64,000 bases of DNA from Segatella copri (GTDB taxonomy: Bacteria; Bacteroidota; Bacteroidia; Bacteroidales; Bacteroidaceae): positions 992,001 through 1,056,000 of the forward strand of contig NZ_JAPDVG010000001.1 of assembly GCF_026015625.1 (NCBI RefSeq). The letters run 5' to 3'. Positions 1 through 7,938 of this stretch are shown here, piece by piece. The translations under genes and the position numbers were made by a program. Position 1 is the stretch's first letter. Each line of letters begins with the position of its first letter. The notes beneath the pieces were generated by a model. It saw nothing but the letters and a program-made list of their open reading frames with translations, did no database searches and was not told where the DNA came from.

Positions 1-258
1 GATCAGACATTTGATAGTAATGGCGTTTACATCGCTTCTTCTGCTGATTATACCAACTGGAAGGCGACAAACCGTTTTACTTTAGGTGTAGGTTTCAATT
101 ACCAGAATTTGGCTATAGATGTGGCTTATCAGTATTCTTCTCAAAAGGGAGATTTCTATCCATTCGAAAGTTTTACGGATATGGGCTGCTCTGTTAATGC
201 AACCAAGGTTGACAACAAACGCCACCAGTTACTGATGACCGTTGGCTATAGGTTCTAA
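1..258 (+). CDS. C-terminal end of a FadL/OmpP1-like outer-membrane beta-barrel protein (partial)
   Basis: The frame is open from base 1 to a TAA at 256-258, giving the last 85 residues of a protein that begins before the window. The alternating aromatic/polar strands (TLGVGFNYQNLAIDVAYQY), a GDFYPF loop and the last strand ending in GYRF with a terminal Phe are what one sees in outer-membrane beta-barrels; the order LGVGF, DVAYQY, GDFYPF, HQLLMTVGYRF resembles the C-terminus of the OmpP1/FadL/TodX transport family found in Bacteroidales. Terminal Phe is the usual BAM-recognition signal. The substrate cannot be told. Only the end is visible, so the family call is moderate. Confidence 0.6.
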   Translation, partial: DQTFDSNGVYIASSADYTNWKATNRFTLGVGFNYQNLAIDVAYQYSSQKGDFYPFESFTDMGCSVNATKVDNKRHQLLMTVGYRF

Positions 259-342
259 AATGTGAAGGTAGGGGAGTTATTGATTAAATAATGTGAAATC
301 CCGATAAAAAAGCCCACTCTTAGAAAAAAAGTTGGGAAAAAG

Positions 343-374
343 TTTGGCGGTTTCATATAAAAATCCTACCTTTG
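343..374 (+). promoter_or_regulatory. Bacteroidetes-type promoter of the candidate sRNA
   Basis: TTTG at 343-346, a 20-bp spacer, and TACCTTTG at 367-374 match the primary sigma factor consensus of Bacteroidetes (TTTG, 19-21 bp, TAnnTTTG) exactly. No gene of normal size follows before a terminator at 505-536. Transcription would start at about 380. Confidence 0.75.
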
Positions 375-380
375 CAATCA

Positions 381-536
381 AGAAATCGGGATGATTTCGT
401 GTCATAGATTAGGTTTTTAGATTAAAGGTGTTATTCACCTTATTTTCTAGGATTTAAAAATATTAGTTTTTTTAGTGGTTAATTTAGTTTTAGTAAGTAT
501 GTTTAGGGTCTGTTGTGAAACAGGCCCTATTTTTTT
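381..536 (+). ncRNA. Candidate small RNA, about 155 nt
   Basis: A consensus promoter (343-374) and a strong intrinsic terminator (505-536) enclose about 155 nt that contain no convincing gene; the only reading frame of note is a 9-codon one beginning ATG at about 394. A small internal hairpin (AAGGTG 425-430 with CACCTT 436-441) precedes an A/T-rich stretch. The size would suit 6S RNA or a regulatory sRNA, but I do not recognise the sequence and cannot assign a family. An alternative is an attenuated leader, though the next gene downstream is on the other strand, which argues for a free-standing RNA. Confidence 0.5.
505..536 (+). terminator. Intrinsic terminator of the candidate sRNA
   Basis: AGGGTCTGTT (505-514) pairs with AACAGGCCCT (519-528), with one G-U pair, and is followed by a T-tract at 530-536. 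It points in the plus direction. Confidence 0.8.
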
Positions 537-545
537 GTGCCTTTA

Positions 546-594
546 CAAAAAAAATCCCCCAACAGGATGGCTTGGAAACCATACCTGTCGGGGG
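546..594 (-). terminator. Intrinsic terminator of the DsbD-type gene
   Basis: CCCCCAACAGG (556-566) pairs with CCTGTCGGGGG (584-594), with one mismatch. On the minus strand the stem is followed by eight or more T (A-tract 547-554 on the plus strand). It closes the minus-strand gene that ends at 709. Confidence 0.85.
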
Positions 595-708
595 AAGTAA
601 CTATCCTAAATAAATCTACCTTGAATAAACTAATCTATTAAAATTTATCCTTCATAAATCTACTTAAATGAACCAATACCGGCCTTATTTGAACTATTAA
701 ATCATATA

Positions 709-2793
709 TTATTTGTTTCTGTAATTATCCAGACCCTTGTTCAGGAAGTCGAGATAAGCACTAACATCTTCTTTGAAACTGAAGGCTGCTGCAAGAGGAT
801 TGCCATCGTTGTCAATAGCCACATAGAATGGCTGGGCATTAGCTCCAAACTTGCTTGTCTGCAGATAACTCCACTTGTCGCCAACGGTTCGTAGGGTGCG
901 CTTCTCGCCATTAAACGTTACCTCCATAGGCTCAGCAAGAGGAGTCTTGTCATCTACATAAAGTGAGATGAGAACATAATCCTTTGTCAGCTTATCGGCA
1001 ACCGATGGATCTGTCCAGACAGAAGCCTCCATCTTGCGGCAGTTTACACAGCCATAACCCGTGAAATCAAGCAATACCGGTTTGCCGGAAGCCTTGGCAG
1101 CAGCCATTCCCAACTCATAATCCTTGTAAGCAGGCTCTACGGTCTTGGTGTTGAGGTTAAAGTCCTGTGTATTAATAGGTGGAGCAAATGCGCTCACAGC
1201 CTTGCAAGGAGCGCCCCAGAGGCCCGGAATCATGTAAACCGAGAATGCCAAAGAACAGAGACCCAACATGATGCAGGCTACAGGCATAGGCTTGTTGATG
1301 TCGCCCCCGATTGCATCAACCTGGAACTTCAGCTTGCCGATGAGATAGAGACCCAACAGACCGAAGATGACAATCCAGAGAGAGAGGAATACCTCGCGGT
1401 CCATGATGTGCCAGCCGTAAGCCAGATCGGCTACAGAGAGGAACTTCAGAGAGAAGGCAAGCTCGATGAAGCCGAGCACAATCTTGATGGTCTCCATCCA
1501 CGAACCCGACTTAGGAGCCGACTTCAACCATGATGGGAAGAGGGCGAAGAGGGTGAATGGGAGCGCCAGAGCAAGCGCAAAACCGAACATTCCCACGGTA
1601 GGAGCGAGCCAGTCGCCGGAGGTAACGGTCTGAACCAGCAGCAAACCGATGATAGGAGCTGTACATGAGAAGCTGACCAATACCAGGGTGAAAGCCATCA
1701 GGAAGATAGAAATCATACCCGTGGTGCTGGAAGCCTTGTTGTCTACCGCATTTCCCCAACTGTCAGGCAATTTGATTTCGAACCAACCGAAGAACGAGAA
1801 GGCGAAAACGGCAAGCAGGAGGAAGAGGATGATGTTGAAAACGGCACTTGTGCTGAGCGCATTCAAGGTGCTAGGACCTGCGATGGCTGTTACGGCAAGA
1901 CCCAAAAACAGATAGATGACTACGATGCTCAAACCATAAGTAATCGCATCGCGGATACCTTTCTTCTTATCGTTCTTAGCACGCTTCAGGAAGAAACTTA
2001 CGGTCATCGGGATGATAGGCCAGATGCAAGGCATGACGAGCGCAAGCAGACCGCCCACGAAACCGATGAAGAAAATGTAGAAGAGCGAATGGTTGGCGAT
2101 ATCATTAGCTCCGCCAAATGCCTGAAGTTCTTTAACAACCGGTTTCCATAAGTCCTTGACGTTCAGATTTTCCATAGCAGATGCCAAAGCTGCGGAATCT
2201 ACGGGCTGAGTAGCACTATCGGTCTGAGCCAGGGCTGCGGCCTTGGCAAGCGAATCGGCCTTCATCTTGGCTGCAAGGGCAGGATCAATCGCCTTTGCAT
2301 TCAGAGCATCTTTAGCCCCAGCTGCAGGAGCATCAACGGCTGGTGATTTGCCACTCTGCTTAAAACCAGCCTCGCTTGGTGGCAGGCAGTTCTGGTCGTT
2401 GCAGGCGCCATACTCAAGATAGGCATCAATATGATAATTTGGTTGGGTAAACTTCACCTTCTGTACAAAGGTAACGCTACCTTCAAAATAACGGAGTTTC
2501 ATCTCGAAGAGAGGGTCGAACTTTGCAATCTCTCTGCCGCGTGGCTGAAGTTTTCCTACGAGCTCAGCTCCTTCAAGCTTGTTTACGTTGAACGAAGCGG
2601 AAATCGGACCGTCGCCACCCAAACCGGTAGAGTAGACGTGCCATCCCGGTTGGATTTTTCCGCTAAACACGATTTCGGCCACAGCACTTCCGTCTGTTTT
2701 CAGCGAGCTGGTGAACTTCACAGGGTTCATCATCTGCGCCTGAGCCAGCATTACTACAAGGAGTAATTGAAAGATTAAAAATACTTTTTTCAT
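709..2793 (-). CDS. DsbD-type protein-disulfide reductase with thioredoxin domain
   Basis: Passes electrons from the cytoplasm across the inner membrane to periplasmic thiol proteins. The 694 residues show the DsbD order: signal peptide (1-19), N-terminal immunoglobulin-like domain with a Cys pair (C131 and C136, in CNDQNC), a long linker rich in Ala/Asp, a membrane domain from about 235 to 530 with about eight helices and the two membrane cysteines in MPCIWP and SCTAP, then a C-terminal thioredoxin-like domain with CVNC (C582, C585). All six redox cysteines of the family are present, so it should be active. It stands alone, with its own -7 box at 2817-2824 and a terminator at 546-594. The next gene is divergent and belongs to metal efflux, which may be chance or may reflect thiol damage by metals. 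Confidence 0.9.
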   Translation of the reverse strand: MKKVFLIFQLLLVVMLAQAQMMNPVKFTSSLKTDGSAVAEIVFSGKIQPGWHVYSTGLGGDGPISASFNVNKLEGAELVGKLQPRGREIAKFDPLFEMKLRYFEGSVTFVQKVKFTQPNYHIDAYLEYGACNDQNCLPPSEAGFKQSGKSPAVDAPAAGAKDALNAKAIDPALAAKMKADSLAKAAALAQTDSATQPVDSAALASAMENLNVKDLWKPVVKELQAFGGANDIANHSLFYIFFIGFVGGLLALVMPCIWPIIPMTVSFFLKRAKNDKKKGIRDAITYGLSIVVIYLFLGLAVTAIAGPSTLNALSTSAVFNIILFLLLAVFAFSFFGWFEIKLPDSWGNAVDNKASSTTGMISIFLMAFTLVLVSFSCTAPIIGLLLVQTVTSGDWLAPTVGMFGFALALALPFTLFALFPSWLKSAPKSGSWMETIKIVLGFIELAFSLKFLSVADLAYGWHIMDREVFLSLWIVIFGLLGLYLIGKLKFQVDAIGGDINKPMPVACIMLGLCSLAFSVYMIPGLWGAPCKAVSAFAPPINTQDFNLNTKTVEPAYKDYELGMAAAKASGKPVLLDFTGYGCVNCRKMEASVWTDPSVADKLTKDYVLISLYVDDKTPLAEPMEVTFNGEKRTLRTVGDKWSYLQTSKFGANAQPFYVAIDNDGNPLAAAFSFKEDVSAYLDFLNKGLDNYRNK

Positions 2794-2816
2794 TTCTATT
2801 TTTTAATTTTATGTTG

Positions 2817-2824
2817 CAAAGTTA
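2817..2824 (-). promoter_or_regulatory. -7 box of the DsbD-type gene
   Basis: Read on the minus strand this is TAACTTTG, followed by C, the Bacteroidetes -7 element, 24 bp upstream of the ATG at 2793. No clear -33 TTTG is at the right distance. Confidence 0.6.
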
Positions 2825-2938
2825 CTAAAAACTAATCATATTACGTATTCAGATGGCTTTAAGGGTACTCGGTTTTAATTTTTTTAAGAAAAAATGCTAA
2901 TTTTCTCAGTTTTACTTGGCTGTTTCGTACTTTTAATG

Positions 2939-2946
2939 TAATTTTG
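2939..2946 (+). promoter_or_regulatory. -7 box of the His-rich small protein gene
   Basis: TAATTTTG at 2939-2946, with CTTG at 2915-2918 and a 20-bp spacer as a likely -33 element. It lies 43 bp upstream of the ATG at 2989. Confidence 0.6.
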
Positions 2947-2988
2947 CGGGCAGAATGAAAGCAATCGTAAAATTGGAAACAGAATAAA

Positions 2989-3393
2989 ATGGCAAAGAAG
3001 AAACTATACTTATTCAGCCTCCTGGTGGCCACGATGAGTGTGCTGCTCTCTACGGTGGTGATGCATCATCATCACATGGGGCGTATATGTATGGTTGTAG
3101 AACGTTGCCAGCAGGATGGTAAGCTCAACGATGAGCATACTGAGCATCATGAGAATGAAAACGATGGTTGCCGCGTGCATCAGATGCACCATTTTGTAAC
3201 CAACGGCAAGATTGTGAAGAACATCCAGAAGCAGCTTTTCGATGGTAACCATCTTCTTTCCGTGCTTTCTTCTGAGTATTTGTTTATCCCTACCTCGTCG
3301 ATTATTTGCGTGCGTTGGCAGCAGTTTGCAGCCAGCCTTCCTTGTGTTGATGAAACGGCCATCAATAGGCGAGGACCTCCTTCTTTTTGTTGA
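2989..3393 (+). CDS. Small His/Cys-rich exported protein upstream of metal efflux genes
   Basis: A 134-residue protein with an N-terminal membrane segment or signal anchor (about 5-24) followed at once by MHHHHMG, then CMVVERC, further His (EHTEHHENENDGCRVHQMHHF) and a C-terminal ICVRWQQF and RRGPPSFC. It resembles a family of short uncharacterised proteins that sit before CusBA/CzcBA operons in Bacteroidales (I believe DUF6769). The dense His, Met and Cys suggest binding of copper, zinc or similar ions in the periplasm, which is inference. It has its own promoter (2939-2946); a second promoter with palindromic repeats lies between it and the adaptor gene. A minus-strand open frame overlaps almost all of it but has no such features. 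Confidence 0.65.
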   Translation: MAKKKLYLFSLLVATMSVLLSTVVMHHHHMGRICMVVERCQQDGKLNDEHTEHHENENDGCRVHQMHHFVTNGKIVKNIQKQLFDGNHLLSVLSSEYLFIPTSSIICVRWQQFAASLPCVDETAINRRGPPSFC

Positions 3394-3408
3394 TTTTCTG
3401 CAGTTAGA

Positions 3409-3443
3409 GCAACCAGGATGCAGCTTTTGCAACCGGGTTGCAG
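3409..3443 (+). promoter_or_regulatory. Tandem palindromic operator before the efflux operon
   Basis: Two copies of GCAACCRGGWTGCAG lie at 3409-3423 and 3429-3443 (13 of 15 identical), exactly 20 bp apart, so on the same face of the helix. The second copy is a perfect 15-bp palindrome, TGCAACC-G-GGTTGCA at 3428-3442. They stop 12 bp before the -7 box at 3455. This is the expected geometry for a dimeric regulator, probably metal-responsive; no regulator gene is in the window. Confidence 0.65.
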
Positions 3444-3454
3444 GGAAAAGTGCG

Positions 3455-3462
3455 TACTTTTG
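3455..3462 (+). promoter_or_regulatory. -7 box of the metal efflux operon
   Basis: TACTTTTG followed by CACCC, 36 bp before the ATG at 3498. No -33 TTTG at the right distance; the region is occupied by the palindromic repeats, which fits an activator-dependent or repressible promoter. Confidence 0.6.
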
Positions 3463-3497
3463 CACCCGAAATTATTAATCAATAAAAAGAAGAAAAA

Positions 3498-4718
3498 ATG
3501 AAAAGAATATTGGTGGTTGCCGTTGCGGCAATCTTAGCCTGGTGTGGTTTCACCTTTTTCTCAAACCACGCCGGAGCAGAGGCTCATGCTGCCGAACACG
3601 GACATGAGCATGAACATGAAGAGGTGGATTTTGACAATATTCCGCTCTCTCAGAAACAGGTAGATGCTGTAGATCTGATGATGGGCGAGGCGGTTGACCG
3701 CGTGATGGATGCTACGATTGCAGCCAACGGTCAGCTCGTTTTGCGCGCCCAGAACAAGGGCGATGTGGCTTCGCTCATGGGTGGCGTGGTGAAGGCTATC
3801 TACGTGAAGGAAGGACAGAATGTGAAGCGCGGACAGGTGGTGGCGCTGGTCGAAAATACAGATGTGGTCAGTCTGCAACGCGAATATTTTTCTGCCAGCA
3901 AGGAGTGCGAACTGGCACTTGCCGACCTGGAGCGACAGAAACTGCTGAACAAGGCCGGAGCTGGCGTCAAGAAGAATGCGCAGCAGGCAGCTAAGGAGTA
4001 TCATGTGGCCCACGCCAACCTCATCGGCATCGGCAAGCAGCTTGCCCAGATGGGCATTTCTACCGCCGCCGTAGCCAGGGGCAAGTTTACCACAGCCTTC
4101 CCTTTGCGTGCTCCGATTGCGGGTACGGTTTCGCAGATTACAGCCAGCTTGGGCAGCTTTGCCGACATGCAGACTCCGCTCTTGAAGATTCAGAACAACC
4201 AGGCGATAGAGTGCGATTTGAACATTTTCGAGAAAGATTTGCAGAAGGTAAAGCCGGGCGATAAGGTTTATCTCTCGCTTACCAATCAGCCGGGCATCAA
4301 GCTCGTCGGACATGTCTCTGGTTTAAACCAATACTTTAACGATAATTCGAAATCAGTTGCTGTTCATGTAAAAATAGATGCGCAGTCTCTTAAAACCAGC
4401 GGAGTTCACGGCTCAGCCCGACTCTTCGACGGAATGTACGTAAGCGGCAAGATAGCTACGGGCAGCCAGTCGTGCATCGCCCTTCCTTCCAAGGCCATCG
4501 TCAGTACCGACGGCAAGCAGTTTGTCTTCGCTCTGAACGGCAAGCCAGAGAAGGGCGAGTACAGCTTCTCCCGCCACGAGGTTATTACGGGCGTTTCGGA
4601 TGGAGCTTATACCGAGGTAAAACTCTGCAAACATCTGAAGCAGGAGGGCAAGAAGATTGTGACAGAAAATGCATATTATCTGGCTTCGCTCACGGGCGAA
4701 CATGCGGATGAGCATTAA
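3498..4718 (+). CDS. RND efflux periplasmic adaptor (CusB/CzcB type)
   Basis: Membrane-fusion protein that links the inner-membrane pump to the outer-membrane channel. The 406-residue product has an N-terminal signal/anchor (about 4-22), a His/Glu-rich stretch directly after it (HAAEHGHEHEHEE, about 31-43) suited to metal capture, a biotinyl-lipoyl-like half (MGGVVKAIYVKEGQNVKRGQVVALVEN), an alpha-hairpin (about 130-195), the second lipoyl half (FPLRAPIAGTVSQITASLG) and beta-barrel and membrane-proximal domains to the end. It is first of three co-directional genes (gap of 50 bp to the pump). The substrate is a divalent or monovalent heavy metal; the pump residues point to a CzcA-like ion. Confidence 0.9.
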   Translation: MKRILVVAVAAILAWCGFTFFSNHAGAEAHAAEHGHEHEHEEVDFDNIPLSQKQVDAVDLMMGEAVDRVMDATIAANGQLVLRAQNKGDVASLMGGVVKAIYVKEGQNVKRGQVVALVENTDVVSLQREYFSASKECELALADLERQKLLNKAGAGVKKNAQQAAKEYHVAHANLIGIGKQLAQMGISTAAVARGKFTTAFPLRAPIAGTVSQITASLGSFADMQTPLLKIQNNQAIECDLNIFEKDLQKVKPGDKVYLSLTNQPGIKLVGHVSGLNQYFNDNSKSVAVHVKIDAQSLKTSGVHGSARLFDGMYVSGKIATGSQSCIALPSKAIVSTDGKQFVFALNGKPEKGEYSFSRHEVITGVSDGAYTEVKLCKHLKQEGKKIVTENAYYLASLTGEHADEH

Positions 4719-4768
4719 TATAAGGTGAGCTTTTCATCAATAAAGAGCTTTTTAAAGAAAAACAGATT

Positions 4769-7700
4769 ATGTTTCAGAAACTGATTACTTACTCCATTCG
4801 CCACAAGCTGGTGGTGGGAGTTTTCACGATAGCCCTCGTCATCTGGGGCATCGTTTCGCTCATCCATCTTCCTTTCGATTCTACGCCGGATATTACCGAC
4901 AATCAGGTGCAGGTTATCACCCAGGCGCCTTCGCTCGGAGCGCAGGAGGTGGAGCAATACGTAACTACTCCGGTAGAAATGGCGCTCGCCAACATCCCCG
5001 AACTCAAGGAGCGCAGAAGCATCTCGCGAAGCGGACTCTCGGTCATCACCCTCGTTTTTGATGATGATGCAGATATCTACTGGGTACGTTCGCAGGTGAG
5101 CCAGATGCTGACCCAGGTGGAGAAAGATTTGCCCAAAAATGTGGAAACCGAGATGGGACCGATTGCTACAGGACTGGGCGAGATTTACCATTATACCGTG
5201 CGCGCCGAGAAGGGCTACGAGCACAAATATTCGCTCACCCAGCTGCGAACCATCCAGGACTGGATTGTGAGAAAACAGCTCTCGGGAACCCCGGGCGTGG
5301 CTGAAGTGAGCGGCTGGGGAGGCTATGTGAAGCAATATGAGGTGGCCATCAATACGGATAAGCTCAACGCCAGCAATCTGACTGTGAGCGAGGTGTTTGA
5401 TGCGCTCGAAAAGAATAACGCCAACACGGGCGGAAGTTACATAGAGGAAAATTCCAACCAGTATTTCATCCGCGGCATAGGCGTGGTGAAGAGTCTGGAA
5501 GATGTGGCAAATATCGCCGTGAAGACCGTAAACGGCACTCCTATTAAGATAGGTGATGTGGCGAAGGTTCAGCTGGGTCATGCCACCCGTTTCGGAGCCG
5601 TTACCCGAAATGGCGAGGGCGAAGTGGTTGCCGGAATAGCCATCATGCTGAAGGGCGAAAACTTTCAGGAGGTTATCAGGAATGTGAAGCTGCGCATAGA
5701 GCAGATTCAGAAATCTCTGCCCGAGGGCGTGGTTATCGAGCCGTTTATCGACCGAACCCACCTGGTTGACCGAGTAGAGGGAACCATCGCCCGAAACCTG
5801 ACTGAAGGCGGACTCATCGTCATCTTCGTGCTGATTATTTTCCTGGGCAACTGGCGTGCCGGACTGGTTGTGGCGAGCGTCATTCCGCTCAGCATGCTCT
5901 TTGCTTTCGGCATGATGAAGACCTTCGGAATCGACGGCAATCTGATGTCGCTCGGAGCCATCGATTTCGGTATGATAGTCGATTCTGCCGTCATTATCGT
6001 AGAGGCTGTTGTGGCCCATCTGGGCGTGAAGAGTATTGAGCGGACGGCGAGAAATTCTGCCGATACTCCCATCCGTTTTTCTCAGGCAGAGATGGATGAG
6101 GAGGTTCATGATTCCGCTTCGCGCATCCGCAAGAGTGCGGCATTTGGCGAAATCATCATCATGATAGTTTACATTCCGCTGATGACGCTTGTGGGCATCG
6201 AGGGCAAGATGTTCCGTCCGATGGCGCTTACCGTTTTCTTCGCCATCCTGGGTGCCTTCATCCTCTCGCTCACCTATGTTCCGATGGCGAGTGCGCTCTT
6301 CCTGAGCAAGAAGGGACATGTGCGTAAAACCTTTAGCGACAGAATGATAGAGAAACTTCAGGGCTGGTATCGACCGGTTCTGGAATGGGTCTTGGCGCGA
6401 TATAAGGATGTGATTACCGGCGCCGTTTCGCTCTTCTGCATGAGCGCAGTAGCCTTCCATTTCCTGGGTGGCGAATTCATTCCGAGTCTGGAAGAGGGCG
6501 ATTTTGCGGTAGAAATGAGCATGTCGCAGGGCACTTCGCTCTCGCAGATGGTAGAGAGCTGCTCCAAGGCTGAGAAACTTCTGAAGGCTGAATATCCTGA
6601 AATCAAGCAGGTGGTGAGCCGCATAGGTAGCGCCGAGATTCCTACCGATCCGATGCCGGTAGAAAGGGCCGACATCATGGTGGCGCTCAAGCCGAAAGCT
6701 GAATGGACTTCGGCAGAAACTACCGCCGAACTGATGGAGAAGATGGAAGAAACCCTGAAGACGATTCCGGGCTTGGAAGCTGAGATTTCGCAGCCTATCC
6801 AGATGCGTAACAACGAGTTGCTTACGGGCATCAAGCAGGATGTAGCGGTTAAGATTTTTGGCGACAATCTCGATGTGCTTACCCAGCAGGCTGATAAGGT
6901 TTCAAGAATGATAAAGAATGTGCCGGGCGTGAGTGGAATCTTCGTGGAAGAGGTTTCCGGATTGCCTCAGATTCAGGTAAAATACAACCATGAACGCATG
7001 GCGGCTTATGGGGTAACTGTTGACGAAATCAACCGCATTCTTGAAACTAACTTTGCGGGCGCTACGGCTGGAGCTGTGTACGAAGGCGATAAAAAGTTTG
7101 ACATCGTTCTGCGTCTTGACCCTAAGGAGCGCAACTTCCAGTCGCTTCAGTCGCTCCGTATTCCGCTGGCTGGTGGCGAGAGTATTCCGCTTTCTCAGTT
7201 GGCTGATGTGGTTTACGAACCGGCTCCTGCTCAGGTTTCTCATGAGAATGGTGCCCGCCGCATCTACGTAGGTTTCAACGTGAAGGGTAGGGACGTGCAG
7301 AGTACCGTGAAGGATATTCAGTCCATCCTTGATGAGAAGCTGAAGCTGCCTGAGGGCTACTATTATAATTATGGTGGCGAGTTTCAGAATCTTCAGAGTG
7401 CCACCCAGCGCCTGATAATCGTGGTTCCGGTAGCGCTCATCATCATTCTGCTGCTGCTCTACGCTACGGTTAAGAATCTGCGCGAATCCCTCTTCGTGTT
7501 CTCCGCCATTCCGCTTGCTGCGATAGGTGGCGTCTGGGCGCTTTGGTTGCGCGGAATGCCTTTCAGCATTTCGGCGGGCGTAGGTTTCATCGCCCTCTTT
7601 GGCGTGGCGGTTCTCAACGGCATCGTGCTGATAGGTCAGATGAACCAGATACAGAAGCAGGCGGCAGCGGTTCCTGAGGAGAATGACGCAAGTTTGGCGG

Positions 7701-7927
7701 CTGTTATTCAGAACAGAATTATTGACAGTTGTATGATTCGTCTCCGTCCGGTTCTGATGACGGCCCTGGTAGCTTCTATGGGTTTCCTCCCGATGGCATT
7801 ATCCCATGGCGACGGAGCAGAAGTCCAGCGTCCTTTAGCTACGGTTGTAATAGGCGGTCTCATTACCAGCACGCTCCTTACGCTTCTGGTTCTGCCAGCC
7901 ATCTATAAGATGTTTACGAAAAAGTAA
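4769..7927 (+). CDS. CusA/CzcA-family heavy-metal RND efflux pump
   Basis: Inner-membrane proton/metal antiporter of the HME-RND family, full length at 1052 residues. It begins with the usual first helix (ITYSIRHKLVVGVFT), has two large periplasmic loops and twelve predicted helices. The helix-4 segment AIDFGMIVDSAVIIVE carries D399, D405 and E412; the spacing matches the proton-relay residues known from CzcA (D402, D408, E415), while CusA-type pumps lack the first Asp. I therefore favour zinc, cobalt or cadmium over copper, but the resting evidence is one motif. The gene is followed 11 bp later by the TolC-like gene and shares the operator-bearing promoter at 3409-3462. Confidence 0.93.
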   Translation: MFQKLITYSIRHKLVVGVFTIALVIWGIVSLIHLPFDSTPDITDNQVQVITQAPSLGAQEVEQYVTTPVEMALANIPELKERRSISRSGLSVITLVFDDDADIYWVRSQVSQMLTQVEKDLPKNVETEMGPIATGLGEIYHYTVRAEKGYEHKYSLTQLRTIQDWIVRKQLSGTPGVAEVSGWGGYVKQYEVAINTDKLNASNLTVSEVFDALEKNNANTGGSYIEENSNQYFIRGIGVVKSLEDVANIAVKTVNGTPIKIGDVAKVQLGHATRFGAVTRNGEGEVVAGIAIMLKGENFQEVIRNVKLRIEQIQKSLPEGVVIEPFIDRTHLVDRVEGTIARNLTEGGLIVIFVLIIFLGNWRAGLVVASVIPLSMLFAFGMMKTFGIDGNLMSLGAIDFGMIVDSAVIIVEAVVAHLGVKSIERTARNSADTPIRFSQAEMDEEVHDSASRIRKSAAFGEIIIMIVYIPLMTLVGIEGKMFRPMALTVFFAILGAFILSLTYVPMASALFLSKKGHVRKTFSDRMIEKLQGWYRPVLEWVLARYKDVITGAVSLFCMSAVAFHFLGGEFIPSLEEGDFAVEMSMSQGTSLSQMVESCSKAEKLLKAEYPEIKQVVSRIGSAEIPTDPMPVERADIMVALKPKAEWTSAETTAELMEKMEETLKTIPGLEAEISQPIQMRNNELLTGIKQDVAVKIFGDNLDVLTQQADKVSRMIKNVPGVSGIFVEEVSGLPQIQVKYNHERMAAYGVTVDEINRILETNFAGATAGAVYEGDKKFDIVLRLDPKERNFQSLQSLRIPLAGGESIPLSQLADVVYEPAPAQVSHENGARRIYVGFNVKGRDVQSTVKDIQSILDEKLKLPEGYYYNYGGEFQNLQSATQRLIIVVPVALIIILLLLYATVKNLRESLFVFSAIPLAAIGGVWALWLRGMPFSISAGVGFIALFGVAVLNGIVLIGQMNQIQKQAAAVPEENDASLAAVIQNRIIDSCMIRLRPVLMTALVASMGFLPMALSHGDGAEVQRPLATVVIGGLITSTLLTLLVLPAIYKMFTKK

Positions 7928-7938
7928 GATTTCAAGAT

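Noticed and set aside
3010..3465. 151-codon minus-strand open frame
   Set aside because: It is antisense to the His-rich gene, which has its own promoter and a plausible export segment.
4715..6460. 581-codon open frame on the minus strand
   Set aside because: It lies opposite the RND pump gene, has a His-rich unstructured translation without any family motif, and comes from the pump's codon bias.
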